From CAYLLT01 sp964591605 (lineage in GTDB: Bacteria; Planctomycetota; Phycisphaerae; UBA1845; PWPN01), in the NCBI GenBank assembly GCA_964591605.1, contig CAZQEN010000016.1, positions 1-42,142 of the forward strand: a stretch of 42,142 bases of DNA. Direction: 5' to 3'. The notes under the pieces are model-generated. The model ran no database searches and was not told the origin of the DNA. It saw nothing but the letters and a program-made list of their open reading frames with translations. Made by a program: the position numbers and the translations under genes. Positions 1-8,180 of this stretch are shown here, in pieces. Each line of letters begins with the position of its first letter. Within the stretch, counting starts at the first letter, position 1.

Positions 1-699
1 CCTCGGCGGCGATTCCGCAGTGGGCCCGAGCGACGGTCCCTCGGCGGGCTCGCTGTTGTACTGGTCGGTGTGCGCCCGCCACGGCCCGTCACCCTTGTAG
101 TTGCGCACATACTCGATCTGCGCCGCGACCACCGGCCCGAGCCTGCCCTCCTGGATGGCCTCGAACGCGCTGCTGTAGCTGTCGTCGCTCATGCCCTGCA
201 CGCCGACCTGCAGCTTGAGGCCCGTTTTTTTGGCTTTCTGCAGGACGCGCTGACCCTCCTCGATCGTGTGCGTCATCGGTTTTTCACAGTAAACATGCTT
301 GCCCGCGTCGAGCGCGTCGAGCGTGATCGGGGCATGCTGGTGCTCAGGCGTGCCGTTCAGCACGTAATCCACGGATTCGATGGCCAGCACGTCCTTGTGA
401 TGGTGCAGAATCCGGGGATCGCCGCCCGCCGCTTTGATCTTCTCGGCGCATCCGCGCGCCGCGGCGTCGTACACGTCGCAGACGGCCACTATCTCGATCC
501 GGTTCTCTTCGCGCAGCCGGAGCAGGTGCCGCAGATGCCCGTGCATCACGATGCCCCCGCACCCGATGATGCCCACGTTGAGCCGTTCGTTCGCCCCCGC
601 GGCCCGCGCGTGATTCCGGGCGGTGAGCACCGACGCTGCGGCCACCGCGCCGGTGGTCCGCAGAAAACCTCGCCGCGTCATCTGATTCCTGGACGGCAT
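1..699 (-). CDS. Gfo/Idh/MocA family oxidoreductase, Tat-exported (3' end cut off by window edge)
   Basis: The frame is open from the start to the window edge (233 codons), so the C-terminus is missing. The N-terminus has a twin-arginine signal (TRRGFLRTTG followed by an Ala-rich stretch). After it come a Rossmann dinucleotide-binding start (NVGIIGCGGI) and the family's EKP motif in HVYCEKPM near residue 130. Known members are NAD(P)-dependent sugar or sugar-derivative dehydrogenases, and planctomycetes carry many secreted ones. The substrate cannot be read from this fragment. I chose the ATG at 699 because AGGAG lies about 7 bases upstream. An in-frame ATG at 681, with AGGA upstream, is also possible and keeps the Tat motif. 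The next gene is transcribed away from it, with about 200 bases between. Confidence 0.88.
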   Translation of the reverse strand, partial: MPSRNQMTRRGFLRTTGAVAAASVLTARNHARAAGANERLNVGIIGCGGIVMHGHLRHLLRLREENRIEIVAVCDVYDAAARGCAEKIKAAGGDPRILHHHKDVLAIESVDYVLNGTPEHQHAPITLDALDAGKHVYCEKPMTHTIEEGQRVLQKAKKTGLKLQVGVQGMSDDSYSSAFEAIQEGRLGPVVAAQIEYVRNYKGDGPWRAHTDQYNSEPAEGPSLGPTAESPPR

Positions 700-898
700 C
701 CATGGGCTCCTGCTTGAGTGGGGTTCGAGTCTGATGGCCGGTCCTGCTCGTGGGACCGCACCACGCAATCCATTCAGGATACCCGCAGCCCCTCCGTAAT
801 GCGACGCTGGCCCTCCCTTCCGCATTTGCGCTGTTCCCGATAAGATGGCTCTACACCTTTGAGTGTCGCCGTGCAGTCCGGAGTTGGAGGTGGAAGTG

Positions 899-3454
899 AT
901 GCAACGAGTTGCCCGCGGCCTGGCGGCTGTCTGTGCCGCCGCCCTCTGCTCCTGGACGCCCGTCTTCGCCGGACCGTGGGATTTTGACGGCCAGTCCGAG
1001 CTCACGAAGGCCAGGATCGAAGCCTTCCTGAACCGCGCCGTCGTGCACTTCGACACGGCGTCCTTCAGGAGCTTCAACCTGACCGAGTGGCAGCGGACCA
1101 AACAGTTCCTGCTCGATACCGGCTCCAGGTTCGTTCACGGCGCGGAGCTGAGCTGGGGCAGGTCCTACCCCGATCACAGCTACTGGGACCAGTGCGCGGC
1201 CCGTTTCGCCGATCTGCACGCGACCCCCGGCCTCGAAGACGTCATGCTGGAGGGTTTCATCGCTGAGCACATCAGCTCGAACGCCGATAACACGCTCATT
1301 CCCGCCTGGCTGTGGGACGAGATGGAAACCCAGGGCATCAACGCCACCCGCACGCCCTCGCCCAGCGATCACGACGGGCTGCACTACTTCCACTACAACA
1401 ACTTCTTCACCGTCGAATGGCCCCACGTCAACTACTGGGGTACCGGCGCGAGCGTGCCCGACATCACGCAGACCGAAACCAAACTCTATTATCGCTATCT
1501 CCTCCGGGAGTATATCGACGCCGGGATCGAGTCCATCTGGTTCGGCGGCATCCTGCTGACCGGGGTCCAGGACGGCAACAACAACGCTCTCCATGAGCTG
1601 ATTCAGTACGCCCGCACCTATGCGGCCCAGCACGCACGCCGCCACGCCGTCATCTTCACCTCGCACACTGCCGGCCGCGCCCACGACGGCCAGGAACTCC
1701 TCGACTACGCCTGCTTTCCCTCCCGCGTCCGCTACACCCAGGCGTTTCCGTTCGGGCTCGAAATCAACCCCACCCTGCCCGACACGGGCGATCTGGCGGG
1801 CATCCTCGAGAGTCCTTCGGACCTCCCACTGCTTCTGGAAATCGACAACTACGCCTGCACGCCGACCCCCCCGATCGCCAAGCCCGGCTACGACGAGATC
1901 ACCGGTTTTGCCAACAAGGCCCCGGCCGACCGCCGGGCGTTCCTGGAGCATTATTACTACGCGGTGCGGGACTGGCAGAACGTCTGGTGCAACCGGCGGG
2001 TCTACCTGGCCATGCCCGGCCGTCGCAACATCTGCACCGGCACCTGCGTCGACGCCGCCAACAGCAATCCCTCGATCCCATACCCGGCGGGCCACTATTC
2101 ACCCTACACTGAGCACTGCGGAGATGAGGCGACGATCGCCGGCCTGTTCAACGGCACGATCCCGCCGCCGGCCAGCACGCCGGAGAAGGCGAAACCGGGC
2201 ATGACGCCGCTCGCCCCGCCCGGCACCTGGCTCGACGAGCGTTTTGACACATACAACGACGGCAACCTGGCCGGGCAGGGGGGCTGGACACAGAATCCCG
2301 GCCGGGCCACGGCCATCGTCCAGAGCGCTTTCGTCGCCGAGCCGGGCAAGGCCATCCGGCTCGATCCGTTCTCTGCCGGCGTTTCTGTCGATAACAAGCT
2401 GACCATCGCCGGTCAGACCGGCGGCCTGCGCCGCATCCGCATGGATCTCGCCTACGTCGATCACCGTCCACCCGGCTCGCCCTCGCCCGGTACGTTGATG
2501 CGCCTCGGCTTTCGCGCCGCGGTCCCCAACGTGGATTTTGTTCCGGGCGGCACACTGTTCTTCCTGTACTGGGGCGCACCCACCCGGCTGGTCTACCGGG
2601 GAAACCAGTCCGCGGCCATCCTGCCCGAGCCCCAACCGGGCCGGTGGTATCACCTCGAACTGATCCTCGACCTGGATGCGCTGGAGGCGGACGTGATGCT
2701 CGACGGCGCCAACGTGCTGAGCAACGTGCCGCTGCGGAGCTGCGAGCTTCATTCGCTGGGCAGCATCGGCCTGACGGGATTTCTCACCAGCGTGAACGCG
2801 ACCACCTACGTGGACAACCTGACGGGCGTCGACTGCAACAGCTCCGCCCCTTACGCCGGCCAGGACTGCGATAGCGACGGCATTCCCGACCAGTGTGAGG
2901 ACGACGCCGACGGCGACAGCATCATCGACCACTGCGACACGTGCCCGTTGCTCGTCAATCCCGAGCAGACCGATACCGACGACGACGGCGTGGGCGATCC
3001 GTGCGACAACTGCCCGAACGTCGGCAACCCCGACCAGCTCAACACCGACGGCGATTCAGAGGGTGACGCCTGTGATGCCGACGATGACGACGACAGCGTC
3101 CTCGACCCCGCGGACAACTGCCCGCTTGTGCCCAATGCTGCGCAGACCGACCGCGATGACGACAGCTACGGCGATGCCTGCGACGCGTGCCCCGACACGA
3201 TCCCCGGTGTGACGGTGGACGCCTCCGGCTGCACTCCTCTGGTGGCGGCCGACTACAACCGCGACGGCGACGTGGACCTGGGCGATTTCGCGTTCCTGCA
3301 GCGCTGTTTCTCGGGCGACGCGGTCACCTACTCCCCCGGCTGCGGCCCGGCGGACCTCGACCACGACAACGACGTCGACGCCGCCGACTTCACCCGGTTC
3401 CTCCCCTGCCTCACCGGCCCCGGCCTCCTGGCAAATCCCGGCTGCCTGCCGTAA
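899..3454 (+). CDS. Large secreted protein with TSP type-3 repeats and dockerin-like C-terminus
   Basis: The protein has 851 residues. The start is the ATG preceded by GGAGG; a GTG 36 bases upstream is in frame but would precede the signal peptide (MQRVARGLAAVCAAAL..FAG). Residues about 30-430 are unrecognised, rich in Trp and Tyr, and look like a glycosidase-type catalytic region, but I cannot assign a family. Residues about 450-640 resemble a LamG/concanavalin-like fold (DERFDTYNDGNLAGQGGW start). From about 650 there are Asp-rich calcium-binding thrombospondin type-3 repeats (DSDGIPDQCEDDADGD, DTDDDGVGDPCDNCP, DRDDDSYGDACDACP). The end holds a pair of dockerin-like EF-hand segments (DYNRDGDVDLGDF and DLDHDNDVDAADF). 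The likely location is extracellular or the cell surface. A carbohydrate-related role is inference. Confidence 0.85.
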   Translation: MQRVARGLAAVCAAALCSWTPVFAGPWDFDGQSELTKARIEAFLNRAVVHFDTASFRSFNLTEWQRTKQFLLDTGSRFVHGAELSWGRSYPDHSYWDQCAARFADLHATPGLEDVMLEGFIAEHISSNADNTLIPAWLWDEMETQGINATRTPSPSDHDGLHYFHYNNFFTVEWPHVNYWGTGASVPDITQTETKLYYRYLLREYIDAGIESIWFGGILLTGVQDGNNNALHELIQYARTYAAQHARRHAVIFTSHTAGRAHDGQELLDYACFPSRVRYTQAFPFGLEINPTLPDTGDLAGILESPSDLPLLLEIDNYACTPTPPIAKPGYDEITGFANKAPADRRAFLEHYYYAVRDWQNVWCNRRVYLAMPGRRNICTGTCVDAANSNPSIPYPAGHYSPYTEHCGDEATIAGLFNGTIPPPASTPEKAKPGMTPLAPPGTWLDERFDTYNDGNLAGQGGWTQNPGRATAIVQSAFVAEPGKAIRLDPFSAGVSVDNKLTIAGQTGGLRRIRMDLAYVDHRPPGSPSPGTLMRLGFRAAVPNVDFVPGGTLFFLYWGAPTRLVYRGNQSAAILPEPQPGRWYHLELILDLDALEADVMLDGANVLSNVPLRSCELHSLGSIGLTGFLTSVNATTYVDNLTGVDCNSSAPYAGQDCDSDGIPDQCEDDADGDSIIDHCDTCPLLVNPEQTDTDDDGVGDPCDNCPNVGNPDQLNTDGDSEGDACDADDDDDSVLDPADNCPLVPNAAQTDRDDDSYGDACDACPDTIPGVTVDASGCTPLVAADYNRDGDVDLGDFAFLQRCFSGDAVTYSPGCGPADLDHDNDVDAADFTRFLPCLTGPGLLANPGCLP

Positions 3455-3538
3455 CCGGCGTGGGCCGATCGCTCGCGCTGGCCGGAGTAAGCCTCCACGA
3501 TTCCGGATCCGGAGTCGTTCTGCCGATAGAGAGGTTGA

Positions 3539-4240
3539 ATGAGACCGGATAAACCCCTGGGACAGAAAAGCTACGGCACGATCCCCCACCTGCCCGGCAG
3601 CCGGCAGGGCCGCGATGATGTCGGGCTCAACCCGGGTCAGGCCCGCATCTGCCTGGACCGGCCGCGCGACCGTCTCGACCGCATCATCGTGCAGGAGAAG
3701 CTCGACGGTTCCAACGTCGCCGTCGCCAACGTGGACGGGCAGCTCATCCCGCTGATCCGCGCCGGCTATCCGGCCGTCAGCTCCCACTACGAGCAGCACC
3801 GCCTGTTCGCCGCCTGGGTTTTCGAGCGGCTCGAACGGTTCAACTTTCTCCGTCCCGGCGAGCGCGTCGCCGGCGAATGGCTCGCCCAGGCGCACAGCAC
3901 GCGCTACGTGCTGCGGCACGACCCCTTCGTCGCGTTCGACGTCCTGACCAACGGTTTCGAGCGGGCCACCTGGGACGAAGTCGTCTCCCGGATCGACGGC
4001 CGGCTGCCCACGCCGACCGTGATCCACGACGGCGGCTCCTGCTCGATCGCCACGGCCCTCTCATTGCTGGGCGAGCACGGCTTCCACGGCGCCCTCGACC
4101 CGGTCGAAGGCGCCGTCTGGCGGGTCGAGCGCAAGGGCCGCGTCGAGTTCCTCGCCAAGTACGTCCGCCCCGACAAGATCGACGGCGCCTACCTCCCCGA
4201 GCTCAGCGGCCGCGACGCCGTCTGGAACTGGCGTCCGTGA
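3539..4240 (+). CDS. RNA ligase family protein (Rnl2-like nucleotidyltransferase)
   Basis: The protein has 233 residues and the core motifs of ATP-dependent RNA ligases (PF09414-type). Motif I is EKLDGSN, with the adenylated lysine at about K54. A motif III-like FVAFDV lies near residue 130, motif IV is EGAVWRVE near 190, and motif V is FLAKYVR near 205. Known relatives join 5'-phosphate and 3'-hydroxyl RNA ends through a covalent ligase-AMP. The protein is close to the minimal catalytic core and has no obvious C-terminal domain. The start ATG follows GAGAGG by 4 bases. It lies 85 bases after the secreted protein gene and converges on the higBA pair, with only 10 bases between the stop codons. 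Its substrate is unknown; RNA repair is inference. Confidence 0.85.
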   Translation: MRPDKPLGQKSYGTIPHLPGSRQGRDDVGLNPGQARICLDRPRDRLDRIIVQEKLDGSNVAVANVDGQLIPLIRAGYPAVSSHYEQHRLFAAWVFERLERFNFLRPGERVAGEWLAQAHSTRYVLRHDPFVAFDVLTNGFERATWDEVVSRIDGRLPTPTVIHDGGSCSIATALSLLGEHGFHGALDPVEGAVWRVERKGRVEFLAKYVRPDKIDGAYLPELSGRDAVWNWRP

Positions 4241-4250
4241 AGGCCGTCGA

Positions 4251-4670
4251 TCATTCGATGAACACCGATGCGTCGAGCTTGAAGCGGGCGGCCAGCTTCT
4301 TGATCTGCGATTTCGAGAGCGCGCGGTGGCCCTTGAGGAACATGGAGACCGCTGATTCGCTGTTGATGATGCGCCCAATCTCAGCCTGGCTGAGTTGATT
4401 GGCCTCCATCAGCGCGCGGAGTGCCTCCTGCGGCGTCAGGCCTTCGTCGATGGCATGATGCTCCTCCTCGTACCGCGTGACAAGGACGATGAGGGCGTCC
4501 AGGTAGTCCCCCGCACCGCGGTCCAGATCGCGGCCCATCAGTTCCGAAATGACGGCGGTGGCCGCCTCGTGCTCGGCGTCGTTCTTGATCGTCTTGAGGG
4601 GGAAGCGCCGTACCCACTCCATGTAGGTGTCGCGCCTCGACCGACGCTGTCGTGACATTGTGCCAGGCAT
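4251..4670 (-). CDS. higA: HigA-type antitoxin with C-terminal helix-turn-helix
   Basis: The protein has 139 residues and matches the COG5499-type antitoxins that accompany HigB. A helical N-terminal part contains EHEAATAVISELMGRDL and YLDALIVLVTRYEEEHHAID. It is followed by an HTH_3/Xre-like domain from about residue 78 (LTPQEALRALMEANQLSQAEIG..SAVSMFLKGHRALS). In this family the antitoxin binds both the toxin and the operon promoter. I chose the ATG at 4670 because AGAGAGAG lies just upstream and it starts 11 bases after the toxin stop. An in-frame ATG at 4700 would overlap the toxin by 19 bases, and one at 4658 is also possible. The toxin-then-antitoxin order is typical of higBA. Confidence 0.9.
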   Translation of the reverse strand: MPGTMSRQRRSRRDTYMEWVRRFPLKTIKNDAEHEAATAVISELMGRDLDRGAGDYLDALIVLVTRYEEEHHAIDEGLTPQEALRALMEANQLSQAEIGRIINSESAVSMFLKGHRALSKSQIKKLAARFKLDASVFIE

Positions 4671-4681
4671 GTGAGCTCTCT

Positions 4682-4999
4682 CTAAAACAGCCGCTTCCAC
4701 CGCTTCCTGTCATACTCCTCGTGGTCCATGACCGCCTCGATCTTCACGGTCTGCCTTCTGTAGTCGACGTGAGCGACGATCCGGTACTTGTTCCCCCCGA
4801 TGTCGAAGATCGTCGCCGTTCGCCCGGTGTCGCCGGTGGCCACGTCCGTCTGGCCGAAGGTCGCCTTCGTATCCTGAAAGTTCTGCCAGCGCGCCAGACG
4901 AGCCAGCTTGAACCATGCTTCAAAAGCGGCCGCGTGTTGACGGCGCTCCGGTCTGGCCGAATAGAAGTCCTTGAGTTTCTTTCGGCTGATCACGTTCAC
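4682..4999 (-). CDS. higB: HigB-type mRNA interferase toxin
   Basis: The protein has 105 residues, the normal HigB_toxin (PF09907) length. The N-terminus MNVISRKKLKDFYSARP matches the family, as do the Trp-rich segment (KLARWQNFQDTKATF) and the core GGNKYRIVAHVDYRRQTVKIEAV followed by MDHEEYD. Family members cleave translated mRNA at the ribosome and are neutralised by HigA. The start codon is GTG. An in-frame TAA 9 bases upstream rules out a longer form, and a GTG two codons later is possible. The predicted transcription start lies only about 2-4 bases before this GTG, so the toxin mRNA looks leaderless (see the promoter entry). It is in an operon with higA. Confidence 0.9.
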   Translation of the reverse strand: MNVISRKKLKDFYSARPERRQHAAAFEAWFKLARLARWQNFQDTKATFGQTDVATGDTGRTATIFDIGGNKYRIVAHVDYRRQTVKIEAVMDHEEYDRKRWKRLF

Positions 5000-5001
5000 A
5001 C

Positions 5002-5036
5002 CTTCACATTATGTGAAGTATCACGTGAGAAGTCAA
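5002..5036 (-). promoter_or_regulatory. higBA promoter with overlapping palindromic operator
   Basis: On the minus strand, a -35 TTGACT (5031-5036) and a -10 CATAAT (5008-5013) are separated by exactly 17 bases. The -10 sits inside a perfect 17-base palindrome (5002-5018, arms CTTCACAT and ATGTGAAG around one central base). A second small palindrome, TCACGTGA (5021-5028), lies in the spacer. Binding by the HigA HTH domain here would block RNA polymerase, the usual autoregulation of such operons. That HigA is the binder is inference. Confidence 0.8.
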
Positions 5037-5049
5037 GCACGGCGTTCCA

Positions 5050-5068
5050 CGAGTCATCTCATGACTCG
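5050..5068. repeat. Perfect inverted repeat between higB and the Nudix gene
   Basis: Arms CGAGTCAT (5050-5057) and ATGACTCG (5061-5068) surround CTC. It lies 14 bases upstream of the higB -35 box and about 70 bases before the Nudix start. It could be a second operator or a short hairpin. There is no U-tract, so it is not a terminator. Confidence 0.55.
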
Positions 5069-5137
5069 CAATGTGAACGCCTTTGACCTAATCTCTTGGA
5101 GAGACGTGATCGTTGAACGAATCCGCAAAGGGCCCGG

Positions 5138-5692
5138 ATGCATCGAAATCACCTGCTGGCACTGCTGGAACGCTACGTCCCGATGGATGAGCGCGACGAC
5201 GCCCAGCGGCGGCGGATCGAGGCGTTCGTGCGCGAGCATCCCGAATGCTTCCAGCGCTCGCTGGCCCACGGGCACCTGACCGGCTCGGCCTGGCTGCTCG
5301 ATTCGACCGGGCAGCGCGTCCTTCTCACGCATCATCGCAAGCTCGATCGATGGCTTCAGCTCGGCGGTCACGCCGACGGCGACCCCAACCTGCTCGAAGT
5401 GGCCCTCCGCGAGGCCCGTGAAGAATCAGGCATTCACGACATCCGGCCGCTCAGCGAAGAGATCTTCGACCTCGACGTCCATCCCATCCCCCGGACCGCC
5501 GCCCACGCCGCACACCTGCACTTCGACATCCGCTTCCTGCTGCAGGTCTGCGGCTGCGACGACTTCGTGGTCAGCGACGAATCACATGCCCTCGGATGGT
5601 TCACCCGCGAAGATCTCGCGGCGATGGATCTCGACGAGGCGGTCCTTCGGATGTGCGTGAAATGGGACCGGCTGCGCCGGACCCCGCGATAG
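5138..5692 (+). CDS. Nudix hydrolase
   Basis: The protein has 184 residues. The Nudix box runs at about residues 77-99 as GGHADGDPNLLEVALREAREESGI in its parts: the key REA-x-EE (R91, E92, E95, E96) and the final GI are present. The first Glu of the classical box is replaced, as is common in the LGGHADGD-type subgroup. Family members hydrolyse nucleoside diphosphates linked to another moiety, using Mg2+. The substrate is not predictable here. AAGGG lies 8 bases before the ATG. It is divergent from higBA, sharing about 138 bases of intergenic DNA. Confidence 0.88.
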   Translation: MHRNHLLALLERYVPMDERDDAQRRRIEAFVREHPECFQRSLAHGHLTGSAWLLDSTGQRVLLTHHRKLDRWLQLGGHADGDPNLLEVALREAREESGIHDIRPLSEEIFDLDVHPIPRTAAHAAHLHFDIRFLLQVCGCDDFVVSDESHALGWFTREDLAAMDLDEAVLRMCVKWDRLRRTPR

Positions 5693-6216
5693 CACCGTGG
5701 AACCTGCCGACCGTCTGTCCCTCAATCGTTGAAGGCACACCCAGCAGAGCCCGAAGCGCGAGCGAGGGGTCCACGCGAAAGCGCCCCGTCAGGTTCATGC
5801 TTCATCCGCGGCGCGGGCGTTGCCAGCCAGCCGACGAGAGAGGCTCACGCAGAGACCCAGAGCTCGCAGAGATTTGAGACCGGATTCAACTGCGCCGGTT
5901 CCGCAGAGTCCATGTCTCTTCCCCCGACATGGCGGATACCGGCGGCGCTGCTGCCGCGGAGCCGGTATTTCAATCCCCCTTCTTGCGCCATGCTCCTCCG
6001 CGGGTAACTTAAGATATGTCGGCAGCGAACTGCGGGCCAACCATGCGGGCGTTCGCGGAGATCTTTGTCCGGCAGCCGGAATGGCGCCGGGCCCACGGCG
6101 GGCCCGAGATGTGCGGCCGGGAGTATCGGGCCGTAGATATTCTTTTTCGAAGTGTCTGATTGATAAGAGATTCGGAGATGCCTCGACGGGGGCCGTGCCG
6201 TCGCTGCGGATGGCAT
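5693..6216. other. Gene-free stretch with a dispersed-repeat fragment at 5844-5871
   Basis: This 524-base stretch lies between the 3' ends of two convergent genes, and no credible protein was found. Bases 5844-5871 (CTCACGCAGAGACCCAGAGC and 8 more) follow the degenerate GCAGAG pattern of a repeat seen between genes in several bacterial groups. I also see the motif GAAGCGCGAGCGAGGG at 5753-5768, of a kind that recurs in planctomycete intergenic DNA. Neither ends in a U-tract. Confidence 0.4.
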
Positions 6217-6945
6217 TCAGAGGGTTACGCGGACCGGGCCGCGCCGCCGCGGCGTGACGAGGTCGAGGAGGGCCTCATGCTCCGGGGCTTCACGGAGCGT
6301 GCGGGCCGGTACGCCCACCACGGTGGACATCGGCTCGACGTCGCGGATCACGACGGCGCCCCCGCCGACGATCGCCTCGCAGCCGATTCGCAGGCCCTGC
6401 AGGATGGTGGACCCGATCCCTATGAACGCGCCCGACTCGACGGTCACCCGGCCGGCCAGCCGGGCGCCCGGGCAGACATGGGCGGCGGTTCCGATCATGC
6501 ATTCGTGATCCACGATGCAGCCGGTGTTCAGGATAACCGAGTCGCCGATCTGGCAGTGCGCGCAGACCAGGGCGCCGGCCGCCACGACCACGTTCCGTCC
6601 GAGCGTGACGTTATGGGCCAGGTGAGCGGAGGGGTGGATGGCATTGATGAGCTCGAATCCCATCTGCTCCACGCGATCGGCGAACGACCGGCGGACGCCA
6701 TTGTCGCCGATGGCCACGACCGCCCCAGCGATCGTGGAGATCAGATCGGGCATGATCCTGAGATCGCCCAGGATGGGCACGCCGTCCACCCGGCGTCCTT
6801 GGAGGGCCGGGTTGGAATCGATGAAGCCGACCACCTCGTACTGCGGGCCCTGAAGCAGGATGTCCAGAACGACGCGCCCGTGGCCGCCCGCTCCGAGGAT
6901 GGCGACGGGGGTTCGCGACGATCGAGAGGTCAAGCGGGTGTCCAT
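6217..6945 (-). CDS. NeuD/PglD-type sugar O- or N-acyltransferase
   Basis: The protein has 242 residues and an N-terminal Rossmann-like sugar-nucleotide-binding domain starting AILGAGGHGRVVLDIL. A left-handed beta-helix made of hexapeptide repeats follows (for example VTLGRNVVVAAGALVCAHCQIGDSVILNT, CIVDHECMIG and GAFIGIGSTIL, read in pieces). The catalytic His of this family is probably the one in IVDHE. Members (TIGR03570) transfer acetyl or other acyl groups to UDP- or CMP-sugars for surface glycans. I chose the ATG at 6945 because the fold begins about 10 residues later and AGGG lies 7 bases upstream. The frame is open for 39 codons further upstream, but that extension is not family-like. 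It is divergent from the EpsI-like gene. Confidence 0.85.
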   Translation of the reverse strand: MDTRLTSRSSRTPVAILGAGGHGRVVLDILLQGPQYEVVGFIDSNPALQGRRVDGVPILGDLRIMPDLISTIAGAVVAIGDNGVRRSFADRVEQMGFELINAIHPSAHLAHNVTLGRNVVVAAGALVCAHCQIGDSVILNTGCIVDHECMIGTAAHVCPGARLAGRVTVESGAFIGIGSTILQGLRIGCEAIVGGGAVVIRDVEPMSTVVGVPARTLREAPEHEALLDLVTPRRRGPVRVTL

Positions 6946-7254
6946 ACTATGCCCTTTATCGGACGGGTCAGGGGGGCACTGAACTTTTTCCGCGGGCCTG
7001 GCGTATGGACACATAGCCGGGTGGGGTGCGACCAGGGGGGTCTTTGCGCGCCGCCGCCTCACCTCGACTCCATCCCTGGCCGATGTAACGTATTCAGAGG
7101 GCGTCAGTTATCGTCGTTTCCGTTGCGTCGAGGCCGGGGACGCCCCCGCCCGCCGGGCTTGGAGGCATGCGTCACGGCGGCTATAGTACCTTCCGGTTGA
7201 GAGGGGTCTTTCCCGTCTACGCCCGCGTTGCCGGCGAGAGCTTTGAGAGTGCCC

Positions 7255-8085
7255 ATGTCCGATTCGCAATCCACCGCCCGATCGCCCGGTTTTCTCGGGC
7301 AGGCGTTCCGACAGCCCGGCTTCGTCTCCTGCGTGGTTCTGCTGGTGCTGTTCACGATCGCGTATCGGTCCTGGATCGCCTACGCGGGCATCCGGCCGGT
7401 CAAGCTGCCCATCCCCCTGCGCAAGAAGCTCGACGAGCTGGATCAGAGCAAGCTGTTTCCGCCGTACAAGCTGGTGCATGCCTCGGTGATCAAGGGGGAG
7501 ATGCTCGACACGCTGGGGACCGATCAGTACATCTCGTGGATGCTGCGCGACAACTCCAGCAACGGCCCGGAGCAGGTGGCGAGCCTGTTCGTGACGTACT
7601 ACACGGGCAAGCCGGATCAGGTGCCGCACGTGCCGGATGTGTGCTACGCTGCCGGGGGCTATCCCCCGGAGGAGGCCATATTCCGGGAGGTGCCGATTCC
7701 GGCGCTGGGTGCGGACTTCACGATTCCGGTGAAGGTGCTGATCATCAAGGAATCCTCGCTGCTGGGGCGCGGGAATCGCGTGGTGATGTACACGTTTCAC
7801 GTGAACGGGCAGTTTGCCGCGGACCGGCGCGACGTTCAGTCGGTGCTGAGCAATCCGCTGGATCGCTACGCGTATTTCAGTAAGCTGGAAGTCACATTCG
7901 GCACGCAGGAGCAGCTTCCGCCGCGGGATGCCGCGATCCGGGCGGGGGAGCGGCTGCTGCAGGTGGTGGTGCCGGTGCTGCTCAAGGAGCACTGGCCCGA
8001 CTGGGAGGCCGCGACCCGGGCAGCGACGCAGCCGGCGTCCGCGCCGCCCGCCCCGCCGCCGGTCGCCGCTGCCGCGCACTCATAG
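7255..8085 (+). CDS. Exosortase-associated EpsI-like protein
   Basis: The protein has 276 residues. One N-terminal membrane helix lies at about residues 24-42 (FVSCVVLLVLFTIAYRSWI). The extracytoplasmic domain has the EpsI/DUF3485 hallmark VTYYTGKPDQVPHVPDVCYAAGGY, which matches the conserved pattern of a YY pair, a histidine and PxVC. The C-terminus is a Pro/Ala-rich low-complexity tail. In other bacteria EpsI accompanies an exosortase and is linked to exopolysaccharide and PEP-CTERM protein sorting. No exosortase gene is in this window. I chose the ATG at 7255 over an in-frame GTG or ATG 9 codons upstream because the new start puts the helix at the usual distance. It is probably co-transcribed with the TPR gene 95 bases downstream. 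Confidence 0.75.
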   Translation: MSDSQSTARSPGFLGQAFRQPGFVSCVVLLVLFTIAYRSWIAYAGIRPVKLPIPLRKKLDELDQSKLFPPYKLVHASVIKGEMLDTLGTDQYISWMLRDNSSNGPEQVASLFVTYYTGKPDQVPHVPDVCYAAGGYPPEEAIFREVPIPALGADFTIPVKVLIIKESSLLGRGNRVVMYTFHVNGQFAADRRDVQSVLSNPLDRYAYFSKLEVTFGTQEQLPPRDAAIRAGERLLQVVVPVLLKEHWPDWEAATRAATQPASAPPAPPPVAAAAHS

Positions 8086-8180
8086 ACGGACGGGAGATGG
8101 ACGGCGGACCGATCCCCGTCGCCCCCTGACGCTGGGGGAGCGGTTTACTTTTCTTTGCTGCCAGACAGGAACCCCTTTCG

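Noticed and set aside
344..703. 119-codon minus-strand frame starting at 703
   Set aside because: It is out of frame with the Tat signal and Rossmann motif of the oxidoreductase, which is open to the window edge.
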